Positions 34,604 to 44,227 of a stretch of 64,000 nucleotides of DNA are shown here, one piece after another. Source of the stretch: Thomasclavelia spiroformis DSM 1552 (GTDB lineage: Bacteria > Bacillota_I > Bacilli_A > Erysipelotrichales > Coprobacillaceae); contig NZ_CP102275.1 in the NCBI RefSeq assembly GCF_025149465.1, positions 806,001-870,000 on the forward strand, given 5' to 3'. Numbering within the stretch: the stretch's first letter is position 1; the number at the start of each line of letters is the position of its first letter. The translations under genes and the position numbers were made by a program. The notes under the pieces were generated by a model that worked only from the letters and a program-made list of their open reading frames with translations, was not told where the DNA came from and made no database searches.

Positions 34604-36499
34604 GTGTGCCACGCATGACATAAGACTAGGTGGTGAAAGTCCACTGTGGGGGTTTCGTACTACCAACCACTAGCCGAAGACAAGGTATCCATCGTAAGGT
34701 GTGAACGGGAGGAAGTTGGAGGCAAAGTCCTGACCCAAGGAATACGAACTATTTTAGGCAGAAGCTTATCGGATGAGATTGCTAAACAAATCGAAGTCCA
34801 ATAGTACGACGGAATAAGCAGTGTAAAGATAGTGGGTACATAGGATGAAAGTGTTATGTCTTACCGTGGGAGGTCCTAGGAACATGATGAAAATGTAATC
34901 ATGGTGGAAACGTTTGTCCTAGGAAGTCAGCCGAGGTCATAGTAGTGATGATGATAACTGTAATGGTTATCTAGCGAAGGACCGAACATAAGGAGGTGAA
35001 CTGGAAATGAAAGATACTCAAGATAAAATAGGATACTGTCAACTATCATTAGGCTTACTCTATGAAGATAGTACGGAATACGACAATAGTGGAGAAGTGT
35101 ATCCTACATCAAAACAAGAGATATCACATACGAAGAACACCAATAGATTTGTAGTACATGAGAAGTTACTTGAAACAATTATGGAGGATGCCAATATAGA
35201 AAAGGCAATCCAAAGGGTTATGAGTAATAAGGGAAGTGGTGGTGTAGATAAAATGCAAGTCGCAGAAGTTCGTACGCATTTCGCACAACACTGGTCTTAT
35301 CTAAAGAAACTTATCATGGAGGGACATTATAGTCCACAAGCCGTTAAAAGAGTAGAAATACCAAAAGATAACGGAAAGAAAAGAGAGTTAGGAATTCCAA
35401 CAGTGACGGATAGGGTCATACAACAGGCGATAGTACAGGTACTGACACCAATATTTGAACCCCAATTCAGTGACAATAGTTATGGGTTCCGACCAAGAAG
35501 AAATGCCCATCAAGCAGTAAGAAAAGTAGTCGAATACGCCAATGAAGGATATCGATATACAGTAGACCTAGATTTAGAGAAGTACTTTGATACAGTCAAC
35601 CATTCAAGACTTATACAGATATTGTCACAAACTATTAAAGACGGAAGAGTTATATCACTCATACATAAATATCTCAATGCAGGAGTCATAGTAAAACATA
35701 AGTTTGAAGAAACTACAAAAGGAGTACCCCAAGGTGGGCCACTCAGCCCATTATTATCAAATATATATCTTAATGAATTTGATAAAGAAATGGAAAGAAG
35801 AGGAAATCGATTTGTAAGGTACGCAGATGACTGTGTCATACTATTCAAAAGTAAAAGAAGTGCAATGAGAGTCAAAGAAACAGTGACAAGATATTTAGAA
35901 GAGAAATTATTTGTAAAAGTGAACCAAGAGAAGACAAAGGTAGCCTATATTACTGATATAAAATTCTTGGGCTTTGGATTTTATATAGAGAAGAGTGGTA
36001 ATGTACGAATCACTGTTCACAAGAAATCTAAAGAAAAGATGAAAAAGAGAATAAAGGAAATCACCAAAAGGAACCGACCAATATCAAGTAAGGAATTAGC
36101 TAAAGAGTTAAAAGAATACATTACAGGTTGGGTGAATTACTATAGGATAGCGAATATGAGTAAACATCTAAGGGAAATAGACTCATGGATGAGAAGAAGA
36201 ATACGAATGATATATTGGAAAAGATGGAAGTTAGTAAGAACAAGGTATAGAAATTTACAAAAACTAGGTATTAATAAAAGTAAGGCATGGGAATGGGCAA
36301 ACACAAGAAAAAGCTACTGGCACATCGCCAATAGCTTCATACTAAAAAGGACACTTACAAATGAAGTATTAAAAATATACGGATTTATAAGTGCACTAGA
36401 TTATTACAACTCTATAAACTTATGAAACGCCGTGTAGGGAACCCTACGCACGGTGTTGTGAAAGGGGCGAAAGATTTTAATTCTTAGCCCCTATTCAAT
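34604..36499 (+). mobile_element. Group IIC intron, copy 2
   Basis: 1896 nt from GTGTGCC to TTCAAT, the same length and, as far as I can read, the same sequence as copies 1 and 3. Ribozyme domains I-III fill about 34604-35000, the maturase ORF is in domain IV, the domain V-like hairpin is about 36426-36457 and the domain VI-like hairpin about 36463-36492. It follows the lepB terminator directly and precedes the LysR gene by 19 nt. Confidence 0.9.
35007..36425 (+). CDS. ltrA: Group II intron reverse transcriptase/maturase, copy 2
   Basis: 472 aa, identical to the proteins at 21095-22513 and 61017-62435. RT motif RYADD, maturase domain present, no endonuclease domain. Its GC content and codon choice (more ACA, GGA, CTC-type codons) differ visibly from the surrounding AT-rich genes, consistent with recent arrival. 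Confidence 0.96.
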   Translation: MKDTQDKIGYCQLSLGLLYEDSTEYDNSGEVYPTSKQEISHTKNTNRFVVHEKLLETIMEDANIEKAIQRVMSNKGSGGVDKMQVAEVRTHFAQHWSYLKKLIMEGHYSPQAVKRVEIPKDNGKKRELGIPTVTDRVIQQAIVQVLTPIFEPQFSDNSYGFRPRRNAHQAVRKVVEYANEGYRYTVDLDLEKYFDTVNHSRLIQILSQTIKDGRVISLIHKYLNAGVIVKHKFEETTKGVPQGGPLSPLLSNIYLNEFDKEMERRGNRFVRYADDCVILFKSKRSAMRVKETVTRYLEEKLFVKVNQEKTKVAYITDIKFLGFGFYIEKSGNVRITVHKKSKEKMKKRIKEITKRNRPISSKELAKELKEYITGWVNYYRIANMSKHLREIDSWMRRRIRMIYWKRWKLVRTRYRNLQKLGINKSKAWEWANTRKSYWHIANSFILKRTLTNEVLKIYGFISALDYYNSINL

Positions 36500-36518
36500 T
36501 AGAATAATGGAGGTAAAT

Positions 36519-37421
36519 ATGACATTACAGCAATTGAAATATGTAATTGAAGTAGCAAAAGCAAAATCAATAAGTGAAGCAGCAAAAAAATTATTTATTT
36601 CACAACCAAGTCTTACGAATGCAATTAAAGAATTAGAAAAGGAAATGAATATTACTATTTTTTTACGCACTAATAAAGGTATTTTAATTTCTAAAGAAGG
36701 AGAGATTTTTTTGGGGTATGCTCGTCAAGTATTAGAACAAGCATATCTTTTGGAAGAAAAGTATTTACAACAAGATAAACGCAAACAACAGTTTTGTGTG
36801 TCTACTCAACACTATTCTTTTGCAGTAAATGCTTTTGTTGATATTATTAAGGAATATGGTCATGATGAATATGATTTTAGTTTGAAAGAAACACAAACAT
36901 ATGAAATTATTGAAGATGTTACAAGGATGAAAAGTGAAATTGGAGTATTGTATATAAATAATTTTAATAAATTAGTTATTCAAAAAATATTAAAAGAATA
37001 TAATTTAATTTTTCATAGTTTAATTGTAGTAAAGCCACATATTTTTATAAGTAATAAAAATCCGCTTGCTAAAAAGGAAAAAGTGACTATGGAAGAATTA
37101 CAATCATATCCTTATTTATCATTTGAACAAGGTGAACATAATTCTTTTTATTATTCTGAAGAAATCTTCAGTTCTGTAGTCCGTAATAAAAATATTCGTG
37201 TAAGCGATCGAGCAACTTTATTTAATTTATTAATAGGATTAAATGGTTATACAGTATGTAGTGGTATCATTGATGAAAATCTTAATGGTAAGGACATTGT
37301 TGCCGTTACGCTTGATAAAGAAGGTGAAATGAATATTGGGTATATAACACGTAAAGATAGTCTTACTAGTGATTTAGCTAATGCTTATATTGAGGCTTTA
37401 AGGAAACATGTTAATAAATAA
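36519..37421 (+). CDS. LysR-family transcriptional regulator
   Basis: 300 aa. The N-terminal winged helix-turn-helix (LQQLKYVIEVAKAKSISEAA, SQPSLTNAIKELEKEM) is followed by the effector-binding domain. GGAGG at 36509-36513 supports the ATG at 36519; an in-frame ATG at 36507 is less likely. It lies 111 bp upstream of the MetE-like gene in the same direction, so methionine or sulfur control is plausible but inferred. The intron's 3' boundary is only 19 nt upstream, so the native promoter has been separated from the gene unless it lies in the intron end. Confidence 0.9.
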   Translation: MTLQQLKYVIEVAKAKSISEAAKKLFISQPSLTNAIKELEKEMNITIFLRTNKGILISKEGEIFLGYARQVLEQAYLLEEKYLQQDKRKQQFCVSTQHYSFAVNAFVDIIKEYGHDEYDFSLKETQTYEIIEDVTRMKSEIGVLYINNFNKLVIQKILKEYNLIFHSLIVVKPHIFISNKNPLAKKEKVTMEELQSYPYLSFEQGEHNSFYYSEEIFSSVVRNKNIRVSDRATLFNLLIGLNGYTVCSGIIDENLNGKDIVAVTLDKEGEMNIGYITRKDSLTSDLANAYIEALRKHVNK

Positions 37422-37460
37422 CTGTTTGTTATAGTTAAAAGCTATAGCAAACAGTTAATT
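37420..37460 (+). terminator. Hairpin after the LysR gene
   Basis: AACTGTTTGTTATAG (from 37421) pairs with CTATAGCAAACAGTT (ending 37456) with one mismatch; the tail AATTTATT is poor in T, so termination may be weak. Confidence 0.55.
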
Positions 37461-37468
37461 TATTGTAT

Positions 37469-37498
37469 TTTACATTAAGAGAATTCGAGTACTATAAT
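37469..37498 (+). promoter_or_regulatory. Promoter of the MetE-like gene
   Basis: TTTACA (37469-37474), 18-bp spacer, TATAAT (37493-37498). I saw no S-box (SAM) riboswitch in the short leader. Confidence 0.55.
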
Positions 37499-37532
37499 AA
37501 ATGCCATAGAATATAGAAATAGGAGATAGAAT

Positions 37533-38651
37533 ATGGCAAAATTAAATGCACCATTTAGATATGATTATGTAGGGAGTTTTTTACGTCCAGAACGTTTAAA
37601 ACAGGCTAGAAAAGATTTTGAAAATAATATTATTACAAAAAAAGAATTAGAAAAGATTGAGGATGAAGAAATAACTAATTTAATAAAAGACCAAAAAGCA
37701 GCAGGTTATCATGTTATTTGTGATGGTGAATTTAGAAGAAGTTATTGGCATCTTGATTTTATGTGGGGATTTAAGGGAATCGAGCATATTGAACTAGATC
37801 ATGGTTATTTTTTTCATGGTGAAGAAACTACTCATGGGTCGATTAAAGTAGTTAAAAAAATTAGTGGTGAAGATCATCCCTTTGTTGATCATTTTAAATT
37901 TGTAAAACAGTTTGAAGATGAAAATACAGTTGCAAGACAAACTATTCCTGCACCAGCACAATTATTTGCAGAACTATTTAGAGAAGATAATGGTAAACAA
38001 ACTCAATTAATTTACCCAGATTTTGAAGTGTTGATCCAAGATATAGTAAAAGCATATCGAACTGTTATAGAAGATTTATATATTGCAGGTTGTCGAAATA
38101 TTCAATTTGATGATTGTACTTGGGGAATGTTTTGTGATCAAAAATATTGGCAAAGTAGACAAGGTGAAAATATATCGATAGAACAAGAAGCAAATAAATA
38201 TTTACGTTTAAACAATCTTGTACTTGAAAATTTACCTGATGATTTAATTATAACTACTCATGTATGTCGTGGGAATTATCATTCAACTTGGGCATCATCA
38301 GGAGGATATGAGCCAATAGCTCCTTATTTGTTTGCAAATGAAAAAGTATCAGCATATTATCTTGAATTTGATGATGAACGTTCAGGTAATTTTGAACCAC
38401 TTCGTTTTATTCCAAATGATAAAAAAGTAGTTCTTGGACTTATCACTACAAAATCACCAACTTTAGAAGATAAGGAAGTCATTAAACAAAGAATTTATGA
38501 AGCTAGTAAATATGTTAATTTTGATCGTCTTTATTTAAGTCCTCAATGTGGTTTTGCTTCTTGTGAAATAGGAAATAAGTTAACTAAACAACAACAGTGG
38601 GATAAACTTAAATTAGTAAAAGAGATTGCTAAGGAAATATGGGAGAAGTAG
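37533..38651 (+). CDS. Cobalamin-independent methionine synthase-like protein (YxjG/YxjH type)
   Basis: 372 aa, corresponding to the C-terminal catalytic half of MetE only. YDYVGSFLRPERLK at the start, DGEFRR, FDDCTWGMFCD, the zinc-ligand segment THVCRGNYH (about 247) and the final zinc Cys in SPQCGFASCE are all present. Short MetE-like proteins of this type transfer methyl groups to homocysteine; the methyl donor is not known. TAGGAGATAG precedes the ATG. The upstream LysR gene is the likely regulator. Confidence 0.88.
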   Translation: MAKLNAPFRYDYVGSFLRPERLKQARKDFENNIITKKELEKIEDEEITNLIKDQKAAGYHVICDGEFRRSYWHLDFMWGFKGIEHIELDHGYFFHGEETTHGSIKVVKKISGEDHPFVDHFKFVKQFEDENTVARQTIPAPAQLFAELFREDNGKQTQLIYPDFEVLIQDIVKAYRTVIEDLYIAGCRNIQFDDCTWGMFCDQKYWQSRQGENISIEQEANKYLRLNNLVLENLPDDLIITTHVCRGNYHSTWASSGGYEPIAPYLFANEKVSAYYLEFDDERSGNFEPLRFIPNDKKVVLGLITTKSPTLEDKEVIKQRIYEASKYVNFDRLYLSPQCGFASCEIGNKLTKQQQWDKLKLVKEIAKEIWEK

Positions 38652-38799
38652 TAAATATTTGATAATGTATTATATGTTTAGAAAATTTAGATGTTTTTAT
38701 AAGAGAAATTTAATATAGGCAATATAATTTATTATATTTATTGAAAAAGGTTTGTTTAAGTATTAGAATGCAGACAGTAGGATTGTTACTTTAATTAGG

Positions 38800-38850
38800 C
38801 AAGACCAAATAAAACCATGCTTAAAACATGATTTTATTTGGTCTTTTTTT
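38800..38850 (+). terminator. Strong terminator before the surface-protein pseudogene
   Basis: AAGACCAAATAAAA (38801-38814) pairs with TTTTATTTGGTCTT (38832-38845) with an inner CATG/CATG pairing, then TTTTT. It is 150 bp beyond the MetE-like stop; the bases between (38652-38800) are AT-rich and show no gene. Confidence 0.75.
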
Positions 38851-38894
38851 AAGTAAATAACAAATTTACTAATTTAGGAAAAGGGGAAGAAAAG

Positions 38895-41800
38895 ATGAAA
38901 AAGTTATTAAAGGGTTTTCTAGTAGTGATGATACTTTTGTCAATGGCTACACCAAAGGCATTAACTGCAAAAGAAGTAACACCAAATGAAAATGATTATG
39001 GAACCAATTATTATTTGGATTCTAATATCAATAAAAAAGATGGTGATGGATTAACACCTGAAAATGCTTTTGATAGTCTGGAAGACATTAATTCAAAAAC
39101 TTTTCAACCAGGTGATAAAATATTAATCAAAGCAAATTCAAAATTTACTGGAGCTAAAGGTCCAGGGTGTGCTGGTTATCCAATTGTTATTGATATGTAT
39201 GGTAATGGAAATAAACCAGTGATTGATGGAAATGGTAGTTATTTTATGCCACAAATTAAAGATTGGAAAGGGCCTTTTGTAGGAGAAGATGGTAGCCCAT
39301 TAGATGGCTATGTTGGCGGTGATCCTAATAACCCAAATACATAAAATACATTTTGGGGAGCTCGTACTACACATCGTACAGGGGGAATAAATTTAGTCAC
39401 TTATACTGCTAGACATCCAGAAAAAGCAAATGATTTTAATGTTATTGTTCAGGATTTAGATGAATCAAAAAAATTACACGTTTTGATGATATTTTAATTG
39501 AAAATAATACAATAGAGAATTGTCAGGCAAATGGAATCACAACTACTAATGTAAAAGGAACATTAGATGATGTTGACTTTAGACACACAAATGTAGTGAT
39601 TCGTGGTAACTATATTCATAACGTTACTCGTGCTGGAATTATTCCATTATATACAAGTAATGTTTTAGTAGAATATAATAAAGTTGATACTTTCCAAAGT
39701 ACAACTGAAGGATATGGTTGCGGTATTTGGTGTGATCGTGCTAATGGCATGATTTTTCAATACAACGAAGTATGTAATGGTCAAAATGGTTATGATGGAA
39801 TGGCATTTAATTTAGATGATATGACTAGAGATGGAATTGTTCAATATAACTATACTCATGATAGCTATGGTGGTGGTTATATGTTACATGTTCGTCAAAA
39901 ATCATATAATCGCAATAATACAATTCGTTATAATTTATCAATAAATGATAGTGGGATTTTTACTGCACATAATGCTCAAATTGTTGCTGTTGGAGAAACA
40001 GATGTAACTAAATTAGAGAGTGCAAAGATATATAATAATACTTTTATTTCTAATAAAGATTGTCATGCAGTATATCAAGGAGATCAGGTTGATTATACAA
40101 ATAATATTTGGTATTTTACAAATTCAAGTGTAGCTAATCGTAGTGATTGTTTTTTACCAGGAGCTAATTCAACATTTAATAATAATGCTTATATTGGATG
40201 TATAGCACCTGAGGATTTGAATAAAAAAACTGCTGCACCACAGTTTATCGGTGAAAATAATTTATTTAATTTAGATAAAGAAACTGCGTATATAAATGCA
40301 AATTAAAAATAACTTCACCATACATCAATCAAGGTGTAATTGTTGAAAATAGTAGTAATCGAGATATTATTGGTAATGATCTAACATCATTGAATTTAGG
40401 AGCATTTAGTGGTAAAGGTCATGATATTCAAATTATTAGTGAAACAGTTGATGCCGCTAATGTAAGAAAATATTATGCAAATGGTAATGAACAAACAGAA
40501 GTTATTAATGAAACAGCAAGTGAAGCTGATGAAAAATGGGTAAATACTACGTTTGAAGGTAATAGTAATATTTATACTAAAAAATTAAACAATTATTTAC
40601 AGTTTTCTTTTATTGGTACTGGTGGTAATTTGAAATTAAAACGCGGAGCTGGTGCTGGATTAGTAAAAGTTGAGGTTTTAAATAAAGTAGATCAATCTGT
40701 AATAAAAACAAATGTATATAATACATATAATGCAAATGTTGATGTGATGGAAATTGATGATTTTAAAAATTTAAGTAATAATAACCAAGAGTATTTAGTT
40801 AAAATTTCTAATTATGAAAGTGGTAAAGCAGCTAATTTTATGTCTTTTACAAGTGATGTAGTTAGTAATGAAAATCAATGTAAAAATGATGAACTTGCAG
40901 GAATTATAATTGAAAAACCAATGAAACAAACAATTCCATATGCTCAAGATGATTTAGCAATTAAATTAAATTCACACTTATATTTTAATACTTGTCGTCC
41001 TCTTAATGACGATGTTTTAGTTGGATATAAAGTTGATAATGATGGTATTATTGATGGCGATATTTTATTAATAAGTAAGCCAGGAACATATACTATTGAA
41101 GCAAATGCTACTTATAATAATAAAACTGTTAGTGATAGAATTGAAGTTATTGTGGAATTAGGTAATGAACCACAAATAAGTGTACCAGAATTGAATAAAA
41201 GAGCGTTAGAAACTTTGATTTCAGCTTGCGAAGCATTAAAATTAGATAATTATTCTGATATAAATAAGGATAACTTTATTAAAGTTCTTGATGATGCTAA
41301 AAAACTATTGGAATTAGAAAATTTAAATCAAGATTTAATTGATGAAATGGTATTAAAGTTAGCTGATGCTAGAGATGCATTAATTAAGATTAAATTTAAT
41401 GCAGAAGATAGTGAAGTTAGTAAAAAAGGGAATTGGGTTATTTTAAGTGAATCAATATTGGATAAAGGAACAGCTTTAAAATCAGGAGTTGCAAATGAGG
41501 AAATGGCATTAGAATTTTTTGGTAATGAAATTACTGTTTACGGTCGTAAAGCAGTAGATGTAGGAATAATTAAATTTATTGTAACTAAAGTAAGTGATGG
41601 TAGTGAATTATATAATGGAGAAATTGATTGTTATAGTTCTGAAAAATTAGATCAAGCAAAATTATTTAGTTGGAAAGATGATGTTAATGATCAATATCGT
41701 ATTACAATAATTAATACCGGAAAGAAAAATAGCAGTGCAACAAATCGAGATACTAATACGATTATTGATTATTTTACTGTAGAGTCTTTAACTGTAGATA

Positions 41801-42186
41801 TGTCTAAATTAAAACAATTAATTGCATTAATTGAACAAGAAAACATGAATGAAGCTGATTATACAGTAGAAGGCTGGAAAACTTTTAAAATTGCATTAGA
41901 TAATGCAAAAGTATTATTAGACAATGTAAATGCAACTCAAGAAGAAGTAGATTTAGCATATAATGAATTACAAATTGCAAAAGATGCTTTAGTAAAAGCA
42001 ATAGCCGGATTACAAATAGTAACAACTGATAGTACAGTAAAAACACTAGCAAATAGTGGTGATACAATTGCAAGTGTAAAAACTGGAGATGAAAGCTTAG
42101 CTGGAATGTTTGCAACAATAGCATTATTAAGTGCTGTTGTATATATGGTATTAAGAAAAAAGAAAATTATTAAATATAATTTTTAA
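38895..42186 (+). pseudogene. Wall-anchored beta-helix surface protein, broken by three lesions
   Basis: Frame 1 (38895-39344) has a signal peptide ending near ALTA and the start of a right-handed beta-helix protein (YYLDSNINKKDGDG). It stops at TAA 39342-39344, continues in the same frame to about 39470, then shifts at a run of seven A residues. The next part (through 40304) contains parallel beta-helix repeats (IRGNYIHNVTRAGI, VEYNKVD). A second one-base loss near 40306 shifts to the last frame (to 42186), which has FIVAR-like helical modules and a C-terminal sorting-type end: VKTGDESLAG, hydrophobic helix, RKKKIIK. Restoring one A, one T and one sense codon would give a ~1090-aa protein, perhaps a polysaccharide lyase or glycosidase. 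Confidence 0.85.
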
Positions 42187-42206
42187 TTCAAATACCAAGA
42201 ATATTA

Positions 42207-42231
42207 GATACTCCATGATGGGGTATCTTTT
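42207..42231 (+). terminator. Terminator of the surface-protein pseudogene
   Basis: GATACTCC (42207-42214), loop ATGAT, GGGGTATC (42220-42227), then TTTT. Confidence 0.75.
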
Positions 42232-42332
42232 ATCATATGTTAGTTTTTAGTTTGAAGAAAGTAAATTATTTGATAAAAATGATTAAAAATAATGTAAATA
42301 GTTAAATAATTCAACTTTTTTTGAAATATCTA

Positions 42333-42362
42333 TTGTATACAAAATGGCTTTTATGGTAAAAT
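42333..42362 (+). promoter_or_regulatory. Promoter of the P-loop protein gene
   Basis: TTGTAT (42333-42338), 18-bp spacer, TAAAAT (42357-42362) with TG at 42354-42355 (extended -10). Confidence 0.55.
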
Positions 42363-42416
42363 GACAAAAATCAATGAGTGGGGGAAGTACTTATTGAGTA
42401 AAGAAAGGGTGGTTAT

Positions 42417-44171
42417 ATGAGTTATAAATTTAAAATTACACGTGGAAATGCGATTTTGAATTTTTCTGAAGAATATTGTCAATCACGTTGTGAGTTAATT
42501 GAAAGTGAATCTTTTGCAAGGGTACTTAAAGGATTTATTCATGACTGTAAAAGAAAAGAAAATACAATTTATACTTATTTAAAAGAAGTAAAAGCCGAAA
42601 GTGTTGATCTTGTTGCTGATTTAAGAACAATTTTTAAATTACTATTAGTAATGACGGTAGATGAAGTTGTTAGTACATATCCGCATTTTGCAGCTTATTT
42701 TAGAGATCGAGATGAATTTGTAAAAGTTATTGAAGAAGTATATCTTTTCTGGAGAAAGTTACAACGTTATAGTGTTGTTTATAATGAAAGTACTAGTAGA
42801 GGATATCAAAATGTACAATTTGCTGTTGCACAAGCTAAATTCGAAGAATTAGTTTTGCAAGTATATCGTACTATTGAGGAAAAAGCTTTGGGGTATAATC
42901 ATCAAGTATATCGTCAAATTACAGCAGGGGTTAATGCTGGTTTAAGAGTTACTAATATGCGTTCATTTTTACCATATGAGTATCGTAATTTAGATGATAT
43001 TCCATTTATTGAAACAGTTATTATTCATCCTCCATTTATTACTTATTCAAGACGTAATAAACGTGATGGAGTTTTCCCGGAAATTAAACACAATCCAATT
43101 GAGGATTTAAAATTTGATTCAGAACAATGGTTCTGTTATCCTGCAAAAGTAGGAGATTTATTAGCATTTGTATATTTTAATGTTGCATTTATGGCTCAAG
43201 GGGTTGCATTATGTAACTTATTTGAACTTGCAAGTGAAGAAGAGTATCGTAATCGTAAACCGGATATTATTTATGTATATGGTTATGAAGATGGTAAAAT
43301 GAATCAAAGTTTCTATCAAGATGACGAAAATGATATGATGGTAGCATTATTATCAGCCAATGATGAATTTGACTATTTTGGTTATATGAAAAAAATGATG
43401 TTAACTTTGCATAATGTTCGTAAGATTAATCAACGCCAATTACCAATTCATGGAGCAATGGTTAAAGTAACTTTACATAGTGGCGAAGTTAAGAATATTG
43501 TTGTAATGGGAGATAGTGGTGCTGGTAAGTCTGAAACAATTGAACAAATCAAAGTATTTGGGGCTGCTTATATTCGTGATTTAGTTACAGTATATGATGA
43601 TATGGGTGTATTATCATTAGATGAAAATGGCATGATTAGATCTTCGGGTACTGAAATTGGGGCGTTTGTCCGACTTGATGATTTAGATGCTGGATATAGT
43701 TTCAAAGAATTAGACCGTTCAGTATTTATGAATCCAGATAAGGTTAACGCTCGTATCGTAATTCCAATTACTGATTATAAAGATGTAGTTGCTAAACATC
43801 ATGTTGATTTCTTCTTATATGCTAATAACTATGAAGACGGTGGAGAAGCATTAAGTTTCTTTGATAATGTTGATGATGCTCTAGAAGTATTTAGAGCTGG
43901 AAATCGTATGGCTAAAGGAACAACAACTGAATATGGTTTAGTTGGAAGCTATTTTGCTAATCCTTTTGGTCCTGTTCAACGTCAAGAACAAACTGATCCA
44001 ATTCTAGTTGATTATTTTAATAAGATGTTTGAACAAGGAATAAAAGTGGGGCAATTAAGAACTCGTTTAGGAATTAAAGGAAATGAGCATAAAGGACCTC
44101 AAGATGCAGCTATCGCTATTTTAAAATATATTACTGGTGAAAACGAATTAAAACAATTAGAAAATGAATAG
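42417..44171 (+). CDS. Unassigned 584-aa P-loop protein (HprK/PEPCK-like motif)
   Basis: I do not recognise the family with certainty. A Walker A/P-loop GDSGAGKSE lies at about residues 365-373, very close to the GDSGVGKSE loop of HPr kinase. It is followed by VTVYDDMGVL, which could be a metal-binding acidic pair, and by ARIVIPITDYKDVV. The N-terminal 300 residues are helical and soluble, without recognisable motifs; no membrane segment is predicted. AAAGGGTGG precedes the ATG. It is a single-gene unit with its own promoter and terminator, and codon usage matches neighbours, so it is a resident gene. Either a kinase/phosphorylase or a carboxykinase-like enzyme fits the motif; the function is open. 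Confidence 0.7.
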   Translation: MSYKFKITRGNAILNFSEEYCQSRCELIESESFARVLKGFIHDCKRKENTIYTYLKEVKAESVDLVADLRTIFKLLLVMTVDEVVSTYPHFAAYFRDRDEFVKVIEEVYLFWRKLQRYSVVYNESTSRGYQNVQFAVAQAKFEELVLQVYRTIEEKALGYNHQVYRQITAGVNAGLRVTNMRSFLPYEYRNLDDIPFIETVIIHPPFITYSRRNKRDGVFPEIKHNPIEDLKFDSEQWFCYPAKVGDLLAFVYFNVAFMAQGVALCNLFELASEEEYRNRKPDIIYVYGYEDGKMNQSFYQDDENDMMVALLSANDEFDYFGYMKKMMLTLHNVRKINQRQLPIHGAMVKVTLHSGEVKNIVVMGDSGAGKSETIEQIKVFGAAYIRDLVTVYDDMGVLSLDENGMIRSSGTEIGAFVRLDDLDAGYSFKELDRSVFMNPDKVNARIVIPITDYKDVVAKHHVDFFLYANNYEDGGEALSFFDNVDDALEVFRAGNRMAKGTTTEYGLVGSYFANPFGPVQRQEQTDPILVDYFNKMFEQGIKVGQLRTRLGIKGNEHKGPQDAAIAILKYITGENELKQLENE

Positions 44172-44196
44172 AACTCTAGTAGTTCTATTTTTTTTA
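44168..44196 (+). terminator. Terminator of the P-loop protein gene
   Basis: TAGAACT (44169-44175), loop CTAGT, AGTTCTA (44181-44187), then TTTTTTTT. Confidence 0.8.
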
Positions 44197-44227
44197 ATAT
44201 AAAATATATTATTATGAGGGGATAAAA

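Noticed and set aside
37440-37532. SAM (S-box) riboswitch before the MetE-like gene
   Set aside because: The leader is under 40 nt after the promoter and lacks S-box conserved segments.
41885-42124. 79-aa Leu-rich minus-strand frame
   Set aside because: Antisense of FIVAR-like helices; Leu/His-rich content is a codon-reversal artefact.
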